Source: Algoriphagus sp. (GTDB taxonomy: Bacteria; Bacteroidota; Bacteroidia; Cytophagales; Cyclobacteriaceae). Taken from it: 64,000 bases of DNA. This document shows, piece after piece, positions 50,899 through 59,335 of this stretch (position 1 is its first letter; each line of letters opens with the position of its first letter). The notes beneath the pieces are model-generated. The model saw only the letters and a program-made list of their open reading frames with translations. It made no database searches and was not told where the DNA came from. The stretch is taken from assembly GCA_023653075.1 (NCBI GenBank), contig JAMNXQ010000002.1, positions 62,001 to 126,000 on the forward strand. Reading direction: 5' to 3'. The translations under genes and the position numbers were made by a program.

Positions 50899-52356
50899 AT
50901 TCCCATACAATTTCTTACTCACCTCTTCGTACTTATCGCCAGGGGTCCATTGTGGTCTTTGAGACCAATTCGCGATTTTTTGAGTGGCTAAAATGTAAGA
51001 TTTCCAATACAGCTGCGCATAGTTTAAATCAAAACTATCCACTTCATCTGCTGCTTTGTGGTAGTATTTATTGATCTCATCGTCAAAGGCGGTAAAACCT
51101 AGGGTAAAGCTAGGGGCAGGGATACCTTTACGCGCAAAATTCACATTATCCGAGCGGTCATACAATCCTTGTTCGGGTGATGGATCTGATTTGGCAGTCA
51201 ATCCAAACTCAGCTACGGCCTCTGAAATTAGGAAATCAGCAGAGGTTCTACCCAATCCAATCACCGTGATGATGGAGGTGTCGTTGTAGCCTGCGTTGTC
51301 GATATTTAGGTTGTAGACGATTTGATTCAAAGGAATCAAGGGATTGTTTGCAAAATAGGCACTCCCGAGCAAGCCTTTCTCCTCCGCAGTCCAAAGTGCA
51401 AAAATGATGGATCTTTTGGGAGGGTTTTTTGCAAAGTACTGCGCTGCATTGAGTACAGCTACGGTACCCACTGCATTGTCACGAGCTCCGTTGTAAATCG
51501 AATCACCTGTTTCATCTGGAGCTCCTACCCCTACGTGATCGTAATGGGCGGAAAGCAGGATATACTCATTTTTTAGCTCTGGGTCGGTACCCTCAATGAC
51601 TCCAAGCACGTTTTTGCCATCCACTTTGGTAGTGACTTTACCCTCTACTTCCACCTTGGCTCTGCCTAGGTGGGTACCAGTCAATTGATTTTTTAAGTCT
51701 TCTACCCAGAGGTAAGGCAACTTGCTCGCTTCTCCTTGGTCAAGGCCCAATTGCGAGCGATTTAAAAAGCCCGATACAAGCTGCCACGGGACAGATGGTA
51801 CATTGAATCGCTCAATCAGTGCGACTGCGCCTGCTTCTTTGGCACGTATTGCCTTGGCTCGGCCTTCTGAGAAGAGTTGATTGGGACTAAATTTGTTTGG
51901 AGCACCAACATTGGTGATCAAAATTTTACCTCTTAAGTCCTTTCCTGCAAACTCTTCCTCCGAACCAAAACCGATATCTACTACTTGGTAGTTGCCTCTA
52001 AATGACCGACCATCCAGAACGAGTAGATTTTGGCCCTGGGAATAGGAAAACTTACCTATCTGTACGGAGCCGCGTGTAGGTGGGGAAGATAGGGTGAAAG
52101 GAATGTTTTGGTAGTAGCCATTGGCTCCTGAAAGTGGTTTGGCTCCACTGATTTCCAGCGCTTGGGCAATGACGGTATAGGCTAATTTTATTTCTGGACG
52201 CACCGGATCACGTCCCATCATCAGGTCAGAGGAGAGTGTGGTAAACAAGGAATTGGCAAACTCTGAAGAAAAATTCTTATCAATGTCTTGCTTTTGTGCA
52301 AGCACGAAACTAGTACAAACAAGTACTGCAACTAAACTCAAAAGGTATTTTTTCAT
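50896..52356 (-). CDS. M28-family metallopeptidase, exported
   Basis: 486 residues from the ATG giving a clean signal (MKKYLLSLVAVLVCTSFVLAQ); the frame stays open for eleven more codons upstream. A protease-associated-like region (VDIGFGSEEEFAGKDLRGKILITNVGAP) precedes the M28 core with ligands His in LLSAHYDHVGVG, Asp in GARDNAVGTVAVL, Glu pair in LWTAEEKGLLGSAYF, Asp in NIDNAG and a C-terminal His (KYYHKAADE). All are present, so it should be active. Its stop codon lies inside the repeat element. Confidence 0.9.
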   Translation of the reverse strand: MKKYLLSLVAVLVCTSFVLAQKQDIDKNFSSEFANSLFTTLSSDLMMGRDPVRPEIKLAYTVIAQALEISGAKPLSGANGYYQNIPFTLSSPPTRGSVQIGKFSYSQGQNLLVLDGRSFRGNYQVVDIGFGSEEEFAGKDLRGKILITNVGAPNKFSPNQLFSEGRAKAIRAKEAGAVALIERFNVPSVPWQLVSGFLNRSQLGLDQGEASKLPYLWVEDLKNQLTGTHLGRAKVEVEGKVTTKVDGKNVLGVIEGTDPELKNEYILLSAHYDHVGVGAPDETGDSIYNGARDNAVGTVAVLNAAQYFAKNPPKRSIIFALWTAEEKGLLGSAYFANNPLIPLNQIVYNLNIDNAGYNDTSIITVIGLGRTSADFLISEAVAEFGLTAKSDPSPEQGLYDRSDNVNFARKGIPAPSFTLGFTAFDDEINKYYHKAADEVDSFDLNYAQLYWKSYILATQKIANWSQRPQWTPGDKYEEVSKKLYGN

Positions 52357-52405
52357 GGGAATGGAATTAGAATAACTAAAGTAAGTCAAAAATTGAATGG
52401 AAAAA

Positions 52406-53116
52406 CTACCCTCTTTTAAAATCCGCTCCTGTCCAGCCTAGTTTTTCGACTATTGTTTGGAAATGTGGGGGTGGTGCACAGGTGAGTTGAAGTGGAGCCT
52501 GGGTCAGCGGGTGAATAAAGCCCAATTTCCAAGAATGGAGTAGTAAATTTTGTAAACCAAAATGAATTTCAAAAAAACTATTTTGCTTGTTGTCCCCATG
52601 CTTGCGATCTCCTAAAATGTAATGTCGAATATGGGCCATGTGCCTACGGATTTGATGCGTTCTGCCAGTAAGGAGTTCTACTTCTAGGAGACTGTAGCGA
52701 CTGGTAGGGTAGCGCCCTGTGCTGTCAAAGGCTTGCTCGGATTCCCTTAATACTCGGTATCTGCTTTGTGCTTCTTGTAATTTGCCCGAGCGTTCGCTTG
52801 TTAGTGGATGATCTATCAGGCCTTTTTTCTGGGCTGGAATCCCCCTCACGATGCAGAGGTACCGTTTTTCGATTGCTCGGTCCATAAACAAGGATTTGAG
52901 GGAAGGAAGGACCTGTTCGTTTTTTGCAAACAACAAGCAGCCACTTGTCACACGATCCAGGCGATGAACTGGAGCAACCCAGCTTCCGATTTGATCCCGA
53001 AGTTGAATCAAGGCATTTTCTTCTTCTCCATAGGCTATTGCGGTCTTGTGTACCAGCAAGCCCGCCGGCTTATTGATTACCACAAGCTCTTCGTCCTCGA
53101 ATAGTACCTCAAGCAT
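52406..53116 (-). CDS. RluA-family pseudouridine synthase, TruC-like
   Basis: 236 residues, no S4 domain. The catalytic Asp is in VAPVHRLDRVTSGCLLFAKN, followed by GRTHQIRRHMAHIRHYILGDRKHGDN and a C-terminal LHSWKLGFIHPLT. The short form without S4 resembles TruC, which makes pseudouridine 65 in tRNA. The target RNA is not proven. It sits 35 bp downstream of mnmA on the same strand, a plausible tRNA-modification pair. Confidence 0.88.
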   Translation of the reverse strand: MLEVLFEDEELVVINKPAGLLVHKTAIAYGEEENALIQLRDQIGSWVAPVHRLDRVTSGCLLFAKNEQVLPSLKSLFMDRAIEKRYLCIVRGIPAQKKGLIDHPLTSERSGKLQEAQSRYRVLRESEQAFDSTGRYPTSRYSLLEVELLTGRTHQIRRHMAHIRHYILGDRKHGDNKQNSFFEIHFGLQNLLLHSWKLGFIHPLTQAPLQLTCAPPPHFQTIVEKLGWTGADFKRG

Positions 53117-53151
53117 GGGAAGGGGAAATGAGAAGGAGTGGCATCTATGGC

Positions 53152-54363
53152 TTAGTCAATAGTTCCCGAACCGATGCATTCTTCGCCTTGGTACCAAGCC
53201 ACAAATTGCCCAGAGGCTATTCCTTTTTGAGCTATTTCAAAGACTACATAGAGTCCATTTTCTTGCTGGATAAGTGTGGCCTTGGAAAGTGCCTGTCGGT
53301 AGCGAATTCTAGCCGAATAGACCGCAGTTTCCCCAGCTTGGAGTTTGAGATCTTCTCGAATCCAATGTACCTGATCTTGGGCAACAAAAAGTCCAAATCG
53401 ATTTAAACCAGGATGTTCTTCTCCCAAACCGGTGTAAATGACGTTTTCTTTCGTATCGGTTGCAATCACAAATAGGGGTTTGCCCGTTCCGCCGACTTGG
53501 AGTCCTTTGCGTTGACCTACCGTGAAGTAGTGTGCTCCACGGTGCTCACCGAGGACCTTTCCTTGAGTAGGGGTGTAAGTTATGGGGATACAGATTATTT
53601 CCAACTGCTCTTGGGTCCAGTCTTGAGGAGGGATTCCTGCTGGAACAAGTCGGGTTTGGTAGGCGGGTAGTTCTTCTGGGATTTGAATGATCTTTCCAAT
53701 TTTGGGCTTGAGCTGCTGCTGCAAAAAGTCAGGTAGGCGCACTTTCCCGATAAAGCAGAGTCCTTGGGAATCTTTCTTTTCGGCGGTAATTAATCCTGCT
53801 TGCTTGGCGATTTCCCGAACTTCAGATTTTTGGAGATGTCCGATGGGAAACAAGGCCTTTGCCAATTGCGCTTGGGACAGTTGGCAGAGAAAGTAGCTTT
53901 GGTCTTTGTTGGCATCCGCGCCGGCAAGCAATTGATAGGTGGGCTTCTCTTCTTGCACGAATTCCCCTTTCTGGCAGTAATGTCCTGTGGCCACAAAGTC
54001 GGCCTTCAGTTGAATGGCGGCTTTGAGGAAGATGTCAAATTTAATTTCTCGGTTGCAGAGAATGTCTGGATTGGGCGTACGTCCAGCGCTGTACTCGGCA
54101 AACATGTAGTCCACGATCCGCTCCTGGTATTCCGAACTCAGGTCGATGGCTTGAAAGGGGATGTTGAGGGTTTCGGCGACCAACATGGCGTCAGTAGAAT
54201 CCTCTAGCCAGGGGCATTCGTTCGAAATGGTAACCGACTCATCGTGCCAGTTTTTCATAAACATGCCGATGACTTCGTAGCCTTGGTCAATTAAAAGTTT
54301 GGCAGCAACGCTGCTATCTACGCCGCCCGATAGGCCGACGACAACTCGAGGTTTTGGTTTCAT
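53152..54363 (-). CDS. mnmA: tRNA-uridine 2-sulfurtransferase
   Basis: 403 residues. P-loop-type [17 protein letters not shown] at residues 8-24, catalytic Cys in [37 protein letters not shown], and the second catalytic Cys in [17 protein letters not shown]. The C-terminal domain includes [16 protein letters not shown]. MnmA makes 2-thiouridine at wobble position 34 of Lys, Glu and Gln tRNAs. Length is slightly above the usual 360-380. It is first in a run with the TruC-like gene. Confidence 0.96.
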   Translation of the reverse strand: MKPKPRVVVGLSGGVDSSVAAKLLIDQGYEVIGMFMKNWHDESVTISNECPWLEDSTDAMLVAETLNIPFQAIDLSSEYQERIVDYMFAEYSAGRTPNPDILCNREIKFDIFLKAAIQLKADFVATGHYCQKGEFVQEEKPTYQLLAGADANKDQSYFLCQLSQAQLAKALFPIGHLQKSEVREIAKQAGLITAEKKDSQGLCFIGKVRLPDFLQQQLKPKIGKIIQIPEELPAYQTRLVPAGIPPQDWTQEQLEIICIPITYTPTQGKVLGEHRGAHYFTVGQRKGLQVGGTGKPLFVIATDTKENVIYTGLGEEHPGLNRFGLFVAQDQVHWIREDLKLQAGETAVYSARIRYRQALSKATLIQQENGLYVVFEIAQKGIASGQFVAWYQGEECIGSGTID

Positions 54364-54514
54364 AAGGATAGTGGTTAATGGAGTAAAGGTCCATTAGGGG
54401 ACACTAGTAGGCTGACTCCAGGGAATCAACAGGATGCAAAGTTAAGCAAAGCTTTCTTGATTTGAACAAAACAAAAATCCCCATTGTTCTAAAGGGGTTA
54501 ACTCATTTTTTCTG

Positions 54515-54952
54515 ATGTCCGTCAATTCCCTGCAATCTCGAATCAAGCGCGGTGATTTTTTACCCGAACTTGACTTTCTCACTTCTCGATCTGGGGGAGC
54601 AGGAGGGCAGCATGTGAATAAGGTAGAAACGAAGGTGCAACTCAAATTTGACCTGATGCAGTCAAAAGTTTTGACGGAGGAGGAAAAATTGACTTTCATT
54701 CAAAAAAATTCAAGCAAGGTCGATCAATCGGGATGTTTGCAACTTACTTGTCAGGAAACCCGCTCCCAGCTTCAAAATAAGGATCTAGTTATCCGTAAAT
54801 TCCATGACTTGTTGACGACTACTTTTCAAAAAAAGAAGGTACGACAAGTGACTCGTCCCAGTAAGGCAGCACGTGAAGAACGCTTAAAAGACAAAAAATC
54901 TAAATCGGAAATCAAACGAAATCGTTCCAATTTTAGGCCAGGTTCCGACTAA
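54515..54952 (+). CDS. arfB: alternative ribosome-rescue hydrolase, class I RF domain
   Basis: 145 residues. The GGQ motif is SRSGGAGGQHVNKVETKVQL, and the protein lacks the codon-recognition domains of RF1/RF2. The basic C-terminal tail (KAAREERLKDKKSKSEIKRN) is what ArfB (YaeJ) inserts into the empty mRNA channel of stalled ribosomes. It hydrolyses peptidyl-tRNA on non-stop complexes. It is divergent from mnmA and stands alone. Confidence 0.93.
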   Translation: MSVNSLQSRIKRGDFLPELDFLTSRSGGAGGQHVNKVETKVQLKFDLMQSKVLTEEEKLTFIQKNSSKVDQSGCLQLTCQETRSQLQNKDLVIRKFHDLLTTTFQKKKVRQVTRPSKAAREERLKDKKSKSEIKRNRSNFRPGSD

Positions 54953-54990
54953 TTTTTTTTCATATTCCATCGCTTCTTCGGTTAAAAGTT

Positions 54991-54998
54991 TAAATTTG
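54991..54998 (+). promoter_or_regulatory. possible -7 box of the TlpA-like gene
   Basis: TAAATTTG fits TAnnTTTG. If used, transcription begins near 55003, which rules out the TTG at 54996 as start and supports ATG 55023. Confidence 0.45.
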
Positions 54999-55022
54999 GT
55001 TTATGGTCCATTCCATTTCTTA

Positions 55023-55568
55023 ATGAAGTCAACCGTTTTGTCAAATTCTACCCAAGGGATGCTTGGGCTACTTGTTGGATCTTTCCTTTTTTTGGGAAGT
55101 TGTCAATCCAAAACTCCTAGCGAAGGCATGGAATCTACATCCGAGATGACAACTGCCAGTCCTGTACTTACTTCGCTGCGATTTCAGCAAGCAAATGGGC
55201 AAGAGTTTGGCCTCCAAACAGAAAACAAAAAATGGACGGTACTTCATTTTTGGGCAACTTGGTGCAAACCCTGTCTTGCAGAATTCCCAGAACTTAAGAA
55301 GGCACTTCCTAATCTTCAACAAGCCAATACCCAATTTATTTTGGCCTCTGAGGAGGATTTGGAGCAAATTCAAGCTTTTGAAAGCAGGCACCAAACTGGT
55401 TTAAACTTAAGCCGGTTTGTCCAAGGTTCTTTGGCGAATTTTGAAATATATGCCCTTCCTACTACGCTTGTGCTCGATGCTCAAGGAAAAGAGGTCTTTC
55501 GTCAGGTGGGATTAGTGGAATGGGAAAATGTAAAAAGCATTGAGGAACTTATTCAAAGCAAGCCATGA
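55023..55568 (+). CDS. TlpA/ResA-like thioredoxin-fold lipoprotein
   Basis: 181 residues from ATG 55023. Lipoprotein signal with lipobox FLGSC, a Thr/Ser linker, then a thioredoxin domain: KKWTVLHFWATWCKPCLAEFPELKKAL with redox motif WCKPC, ASEEDLEQIQAFE and the cis-Pro region FEIYALPTTLVLDAQGKEVF. It should be a periplasmic reductant, as in cytochrome c maturation or metal delivery. Its TGA overlaps the ATG of the next gene (ATGA), so it is coupled to the Cys-rich propeller-like lipoprotein. Confidence 0.9.
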   Translation: MKSTVLSNSTQGMLGLLVGSFLFLGSCQSKTPSEGMESTSEMTTASPVLTSLRFQQANGQEFGLQTENKKWTVLHFWATWCKPCLAEFPELKKALPNLQQANTQFILASEEDLEQIQAFESRHQTGLNLSRFVQGSLANFEIYALPTTLVLDAQGKEVFRQVGLVEWENVKSIEELIQSKP

Positions 55569-56797
55569 GGAAAATTTCAATTCCCAGTCTTTTACTCCTT
55601 TTCTGGGTTTGGGCTTGCAGACCAGCCACTCCGGAATTGATTGAATTGGAATCCATTCCTTTTCCAAAAATAGAAAATGCAGCCATGCCCAGTTTGTTTG
55701 CCAGCGATTCCAATCTCTATATTTCTTGGGTGACGAAGGGGAAAGACACCACTGCGGAGTTATATTATTCCAAATTGAATCCGGAAAAGCAATGGGTTAG
55801 GCCTCAATTGATCCATCAAGGATCGAATTGGTTTGTCAATTGGGCGGACTTTCCAGCGCTGGTTGAAAATCAAGGAGTTTTGCTCAGTCATATCCTTCAA
55901 AAATCTTCCCCAGAAACTTTTTCTTATGACGTCAAGCTCCAAGTACTTCCCAACGGTGCTAGTCAATGGAAATTGAATCTTCCTTTGCATCAGGATAGCA
56001 CACTGACCGAACATGGATTTGTGTCTTTGGTACCTTACACCTCGACGAGCTTTTTTACATCCTGGCTCGATGGTCGGGAAACAGGCGGTGGAAGCCACGA
56101 TCATGCTGCCCATGCAGGAGGACCAATGAGTATCAGAGCCGCCGAAGTGGATTTAGAGGGTAAGGTTTTGTGGGACGAACTTTTGGATGCAAAAACCTGC
56201 GATTGCTGCCAAACGAGCAGCGCCATCACCGATTTGGGTCCTGTGGTAGTTTACCGCAATAGATCCGATCGAGAGATTCGTGACATTGCTATTGCACGGC
56301 TTGTGGGCGGCAAATGGACCGAACCAGCCATTATCCACCCTGACGGATGGGAGATTAGTGGATGTCCAGTCAATGGCCCGAAAGTGGTCGCCAAAGGTAC
56401 TAATCTGCTGGTGGGCTGGTTTACTGCGCCTAAAGGTATACAACAAGTCAAATTCGCCTTTTCTACCGATGCAGGAGCATCCTTCGGCAAGCCTGTGGTG
56501 ATTGAATCTACCGGGCTGATTGGCCGCGTAGATGTAGCGCTACTCAGCGAGGACTGGGGTGTGGTTTCCTGGATGGAAACCAAAGGTGCGAACACCTTCC
56601 TTTATGCGGCGGGTGTTGACCAAACAGGAGAAATGGGAGCTGCCATTCAGATTACAGCAGTAGATCCGAGCAGAAAAAGTGGTTTTCCACAACTTGAAGT
56701 GCTCAGTGGCCAAGTCTATTTTGCTTGGACCGAGGTTGTAGGAGAGGCTAAAAATGTCCGAACAGCACGAATCCCTCAGGAAGCCTTTTTGTTCTAA
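55565..56797 (+). CDS. sialidase-like beta-propeller lipoprotein with Cys/His-rich insert
   Basis: 410 residues. Lipobox at WVWAC (Cys18). BNR/sialidase-type strands recur (NLYISWVTKGKDT, FFTSWLDGRE, VKFAFSTDAGASFG, VYFAWTEVVG), but the sialidase Arg triad and Tyr-Glu pair are not evident. Instead it has HDHAAH (His178, 180, 183) and CDCC (Cys212, 214, 215), plus Cys267, a set that could bind a metal or be a disulfide target. Coupled by ATGA to a TlpA-like redox lipoprotein, and facing a metal-efflux operon. Likely misnamed as a sialidase; function unproven. Confidence 0.75.
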   Translation: MRKISIPSLLLLFWVWACRPATPELIELESIPFPKIENAAMPSLFASDSNLYISWVTKGKDTTAELYYSKLNPEKQWVRPQLIHQGSNWFVNWADFPALVENQGVLLSHILQKSSPETFSYDVKLQVLPNGASQWKLNLPLHQDSTLTEHGFVSLVPYTSTSFFTSWLDGRETGGGSHDHAAHAGGPMSIRAAEVDLEGKVLWDELLDAKTCDCCQTSSAITDLGPVVVYRNRSDREIRDIAIARLVGGKWTEPAIIHPDGWEISGCPVNGPKVVAKGTNLLVGWFTAPKGIQQVKFAFSTDAGASFGKPVVIESTGLIGRVDVALLSEDWGVVSWMETKGANTFLYAAGVDQTGEMGAAIQITAVDPSRKSGFPQLEVLSGQVYFAWTEVVGEAKNVRTARIPQEAFLF

Positions 56798-56953
56798 AAT
56801 GATTTCCTGAGGTTAAATTTTTAATGAGCATGTTTGGAAGTAGTTCAAAATTTTGACCTATCGCCCTTACTTTCACTCGGACTCATCCTATTTTGTTCAT
56901 AAAAGCTGTGCGATTGCATCCAATTATTTTTTCGAAGAGAAAAAAATGTCTTA

Positions 56954-57541
56954 TTAGTGATTCTTTACGACAAATTTGATCTTCGTTTTATCCCAAGCCA
57001 TCGAAATTTCTGTGGTTTGGCTCGCAATTTTTTGTACAGAATAGGTGAGTGATTCCACAGTGTTTTCAAGAGTTTCAGGGGTGCACCTGATTCGAATCAC
57101 ATCTTTACTTGCATCGTAGTCATCCGCTAAGTGCATATCCCAAACCGAATTGAAGATGACCGTCCATTCTTGCTTTCCGGGGATGGTAAATAGGCCGTAT
57201 TTACCTGCAGGTATATTTTGATTACCAATAGTTACCGGTTTATCAAATTGTATCCAAGTGGCTTTATGAGCACCCGTGGCCCAAACTTCTCCATAAGCTA
57301 CTAATCCTCCAAAAATTTGTCTGCCCCTTACGCTTGGCGAAGAATAATCAATATGAATATGATTTCCATCCACGATTTCCATTGCAGTTTTTTTAGGACT
57401 TTTTGATGCAGCTGGCTTTTCTGCGTCTTCTTGGTGCTGGCTATGGTCTTCTGTTTGGGAAGTAGTAATTTGCTTCTCTGCATTACCCCCACAGCTTGCA
57501 AAGAAAAAAGGGATGAGTAGGGCTAGCGTAATTTTATTCAT
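56954..57541 (-). CDS. DUF2911 lipoprotein
   Basis: 195 residues from ATG 57541, which gives the lipobox FFASC. The DUF2911 signature is VRGRQIFGGLVAYGEVWATGAHKATWIQFDKPVTIG followed by IPAGKYGLFTIPG. These are small secreted beta-rich proteins of unknown function, common in Bacteroidota. A His/acidic linker (EDHSQHQEDAEK) precedes the domain and could bind metal. It is the last gene of the cus-like operon, 56 bp after cusB. Confidence 0.88.
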   Translation of the reverse strand: MNKITLALLIPFFFASCGGNAEKQITTSQTEDHSQHQEDAEKPAASKSPKKTAMEIVDGNHIHIDYSSPSVRGRQIFGGLVAYGEVWATGAHKATWIQFDKPVTIGNQNIPAGKYGLFTIPGKQEWTVIFNSVWDMHLADDYDASKDVIRIRCTPETLENTVESLTYSVQKIASQTTEISMAWDKTKIKFVVKNH

Positions 57542-57597
57542 GGTCAAAGGTTTAATTTTAATAGATCGATATTTTTTCATGGTTACTTTTCACTACC

Positions 57598-59328
57598 TCA
57601 AGGAATTAGGTTGGGCAAATTAGTTGGATATGCTTTTTTTACCTCCCCACAACTGAGCATGGATGCACCGAAATAGGGATTTTTGATATCCTCGGTTTCA
57701 CTTAACCAGTAGGCCCCTTTGTTATTAAATGCCATGGGACAATAATCTTGGTAAACCACTTTCTGGGGAAGTTGGTAGTTTTCCGCAAGTTGAATGATGG
57801 CAGATGACAGACTAGAAAAGTGGGTTCTAGCCGCACTTATATCTTTGGCAGTCTTTAGTTTAGCCGTGGCTTGGGAAAGTTCTGCCTCTATTTTTTTCCA
57901 TTTGTCCTTATCTTTTCCTGTTCCGGCTGCTGAGCTCACTTTTGCTAACGATTGAGCTAGAATTTGGCTAGCTGCAGTGGGCATCTGATCCTTCACCAAA
58001 CTATTTTTTACTTGGAAGTAGGCGGCTACCACGGCAGTAATTTCTTGGCTAAAGGCTGCTGAAACTTCCACTTGTTGTGCGTTACTGCGATTGAGGAGGC
58101 TAGGTTTCCCAGAAAGTTGTGCGGATGCATCTACGGCGAAAGCTCCTTGAGAGACTATTTCTTCGCCTGCCTCTAAGCCAGCAGTGATTTGGTAGTTTTC
58201 TCCGAGCCTATTTCCTAAAGTTACTTCCCGCATTTCAAAACTTGGCACTTCGGCTTTGGGAACCTTTACATAGACCACGGAGCGCTTGCCGGTCCAAAGG
58301 ATGGCCGTTCTTGGAACTACCAAGTCAGTAGTCGCAGTTGATTTTCCTGCTGAAATTTTTGCGGTCACAAACATTTCTGGCTTCAACACCATCCCTCCAT
58401 TGGAGATTTCTGCCCTGAGGGACGCGGCACGCGTGGTGGGATCGATTAGGGGATCGATAAAGGATACTTGGGCCTGCTTTGTTTCGCTCGGTCTCCCCGC
58501 CACTGTAAATTGGATATTGTCTCCTAAGGAAACAAAAGGCAAGTCCGTCTCATATACATCTAGGCGTAGCCAAAGTTTGGTAAGATCGGTGACGGTAAAG
58601 AGGACCGAACCCGTTCCTATATAATCTCCAAGGGATACATTTTTCTGAAGAACGATTCCAGACTGATCCGATAAAATATCCCATTTTTCTTTGACTACTC
58701 CTGCACGCTCGATTTCAGCGATCTGTGCAGTTGTAAGTTTCCATGAGGTAAGTTTTTCTTTGCTGGCTTTATAAAGTTGCGGGTAACTGCCTTTGGTTTT
58801 GAGGGCTTCCAAAAATTCCTTTTGAGCTGTAATTAATTCTGGAGAATAGATGGTGGCTAGTTTTTGCCCTGCTCGAATTTGTTCCCCGGTGAAGGTGACA
58901 AACAATTTTTCAATTCGTCCAGGAAACTTGGCAGTGATGGAGGCGTTTTCTCGTTCATCTGCTTGCAGCTTACCTGTTAGAAGCAACTCTTTGCCCGTGG
59001 ATGTGCCACCCACTACTTGGGTTTGCACCGCTGCCATGGCGATAGCTTCCTTGGTCATTTGGATTGCATTTGGATTACCACTTTCAGTAGTCCCTTGTGC
59101 CAGGGGTATCAAGTCCATGCCGCAGATGGGACAGGATCCCGGGGCGTTTAGCTTAACTTGGGGATCCATGGAGCAGGTCCAAAGGGTAGGTTCCCCTCCC
59201 TCGCTTGATTCGTGATCGTGGGAATCAGAGCTGCTTAAGCTAAGGGAATGAAACATCCATCCCAAAATCAAGCCTAGGAGTAAGGTGATCGAAATCAACC
59301 CAATTTTTGATGCGAATAGTTTGTTCAT
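57598..59328 (-). CDS. CusB-like periplasmic adaptor of heavy-metal RND efflux
   Basis: 576 residues. Membrane anchor or signal at the N-terminus (LISITLLLGLILGWMF), a His-Asp linker (SHDHESSEGG), then a heavy-metal-binding domain with LWTCSMDP (Cys52, Met54) and GSCPICGMDL (Cys66, Cys69, Met71). The lipoyl/barrel-sandwich and beta-barrel parts follow (ASITAKFPGRIEKLFVTFTGEQIRAGQ, VVPRTAILWTGKRSVVYV). The last 150 residues form a DUF3347-type domain with YCPMAFNNKGAYWLS and LSCGEVKK. It links the CusA-like pump to the TolC-like channel, 7 bp after tolC. Confidence 0.9.
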   Translation of the reverse strand: MNKLFASKIGLISITLLLGLILGWMFHSLSLSSSDSHDHESSEGGEPTLWTCSMDPQVKLNAPGSCPICGMDLIPLAQGTTESGNPNAIQMTKEAIAMAAVQTQVVGGTSTGKELLLTGKLQADERENASITAKFPGRIEKLFVTFTGEQIRAGQKLATIYSPELITAQKEFLEALKTKGSYPQLYKASKEKLTSWKLTTAQIAEIERAGVVKEKWDILSDQSGIVLQKNVSLGDYIGTGSVLFTVTDLTKLWLRLDVYETDLPFVSLGDNIQFTVAGRPSETKQAQVSFIDPLIDPTTRAASLRAEISNGGMVLKPEMFVTAKISAGKSTATTDLVVPRTAILWTGKRSVVYVKVPKAEVPSFEMREVTLGNRLGENYQITAGLEAGEEIVSQGAFAVDASAQLSGKPSLLNRSNAQQVEVSAAFSQEITAVVAAYFQVKNSLVKDQMPTAASQILAQSLAKVSSAAGTGKDKDKWKKIEAELSQATAKLKTAKDISAARTHFSSLSSAIIQLAENYQLPQKVVYQDYCPMAFNNKGAYWLSETEDIKNPYFGASMLSCGEVKKAYPTNLPNLIP

Positions 59329-59335
59329 GTCTTTT

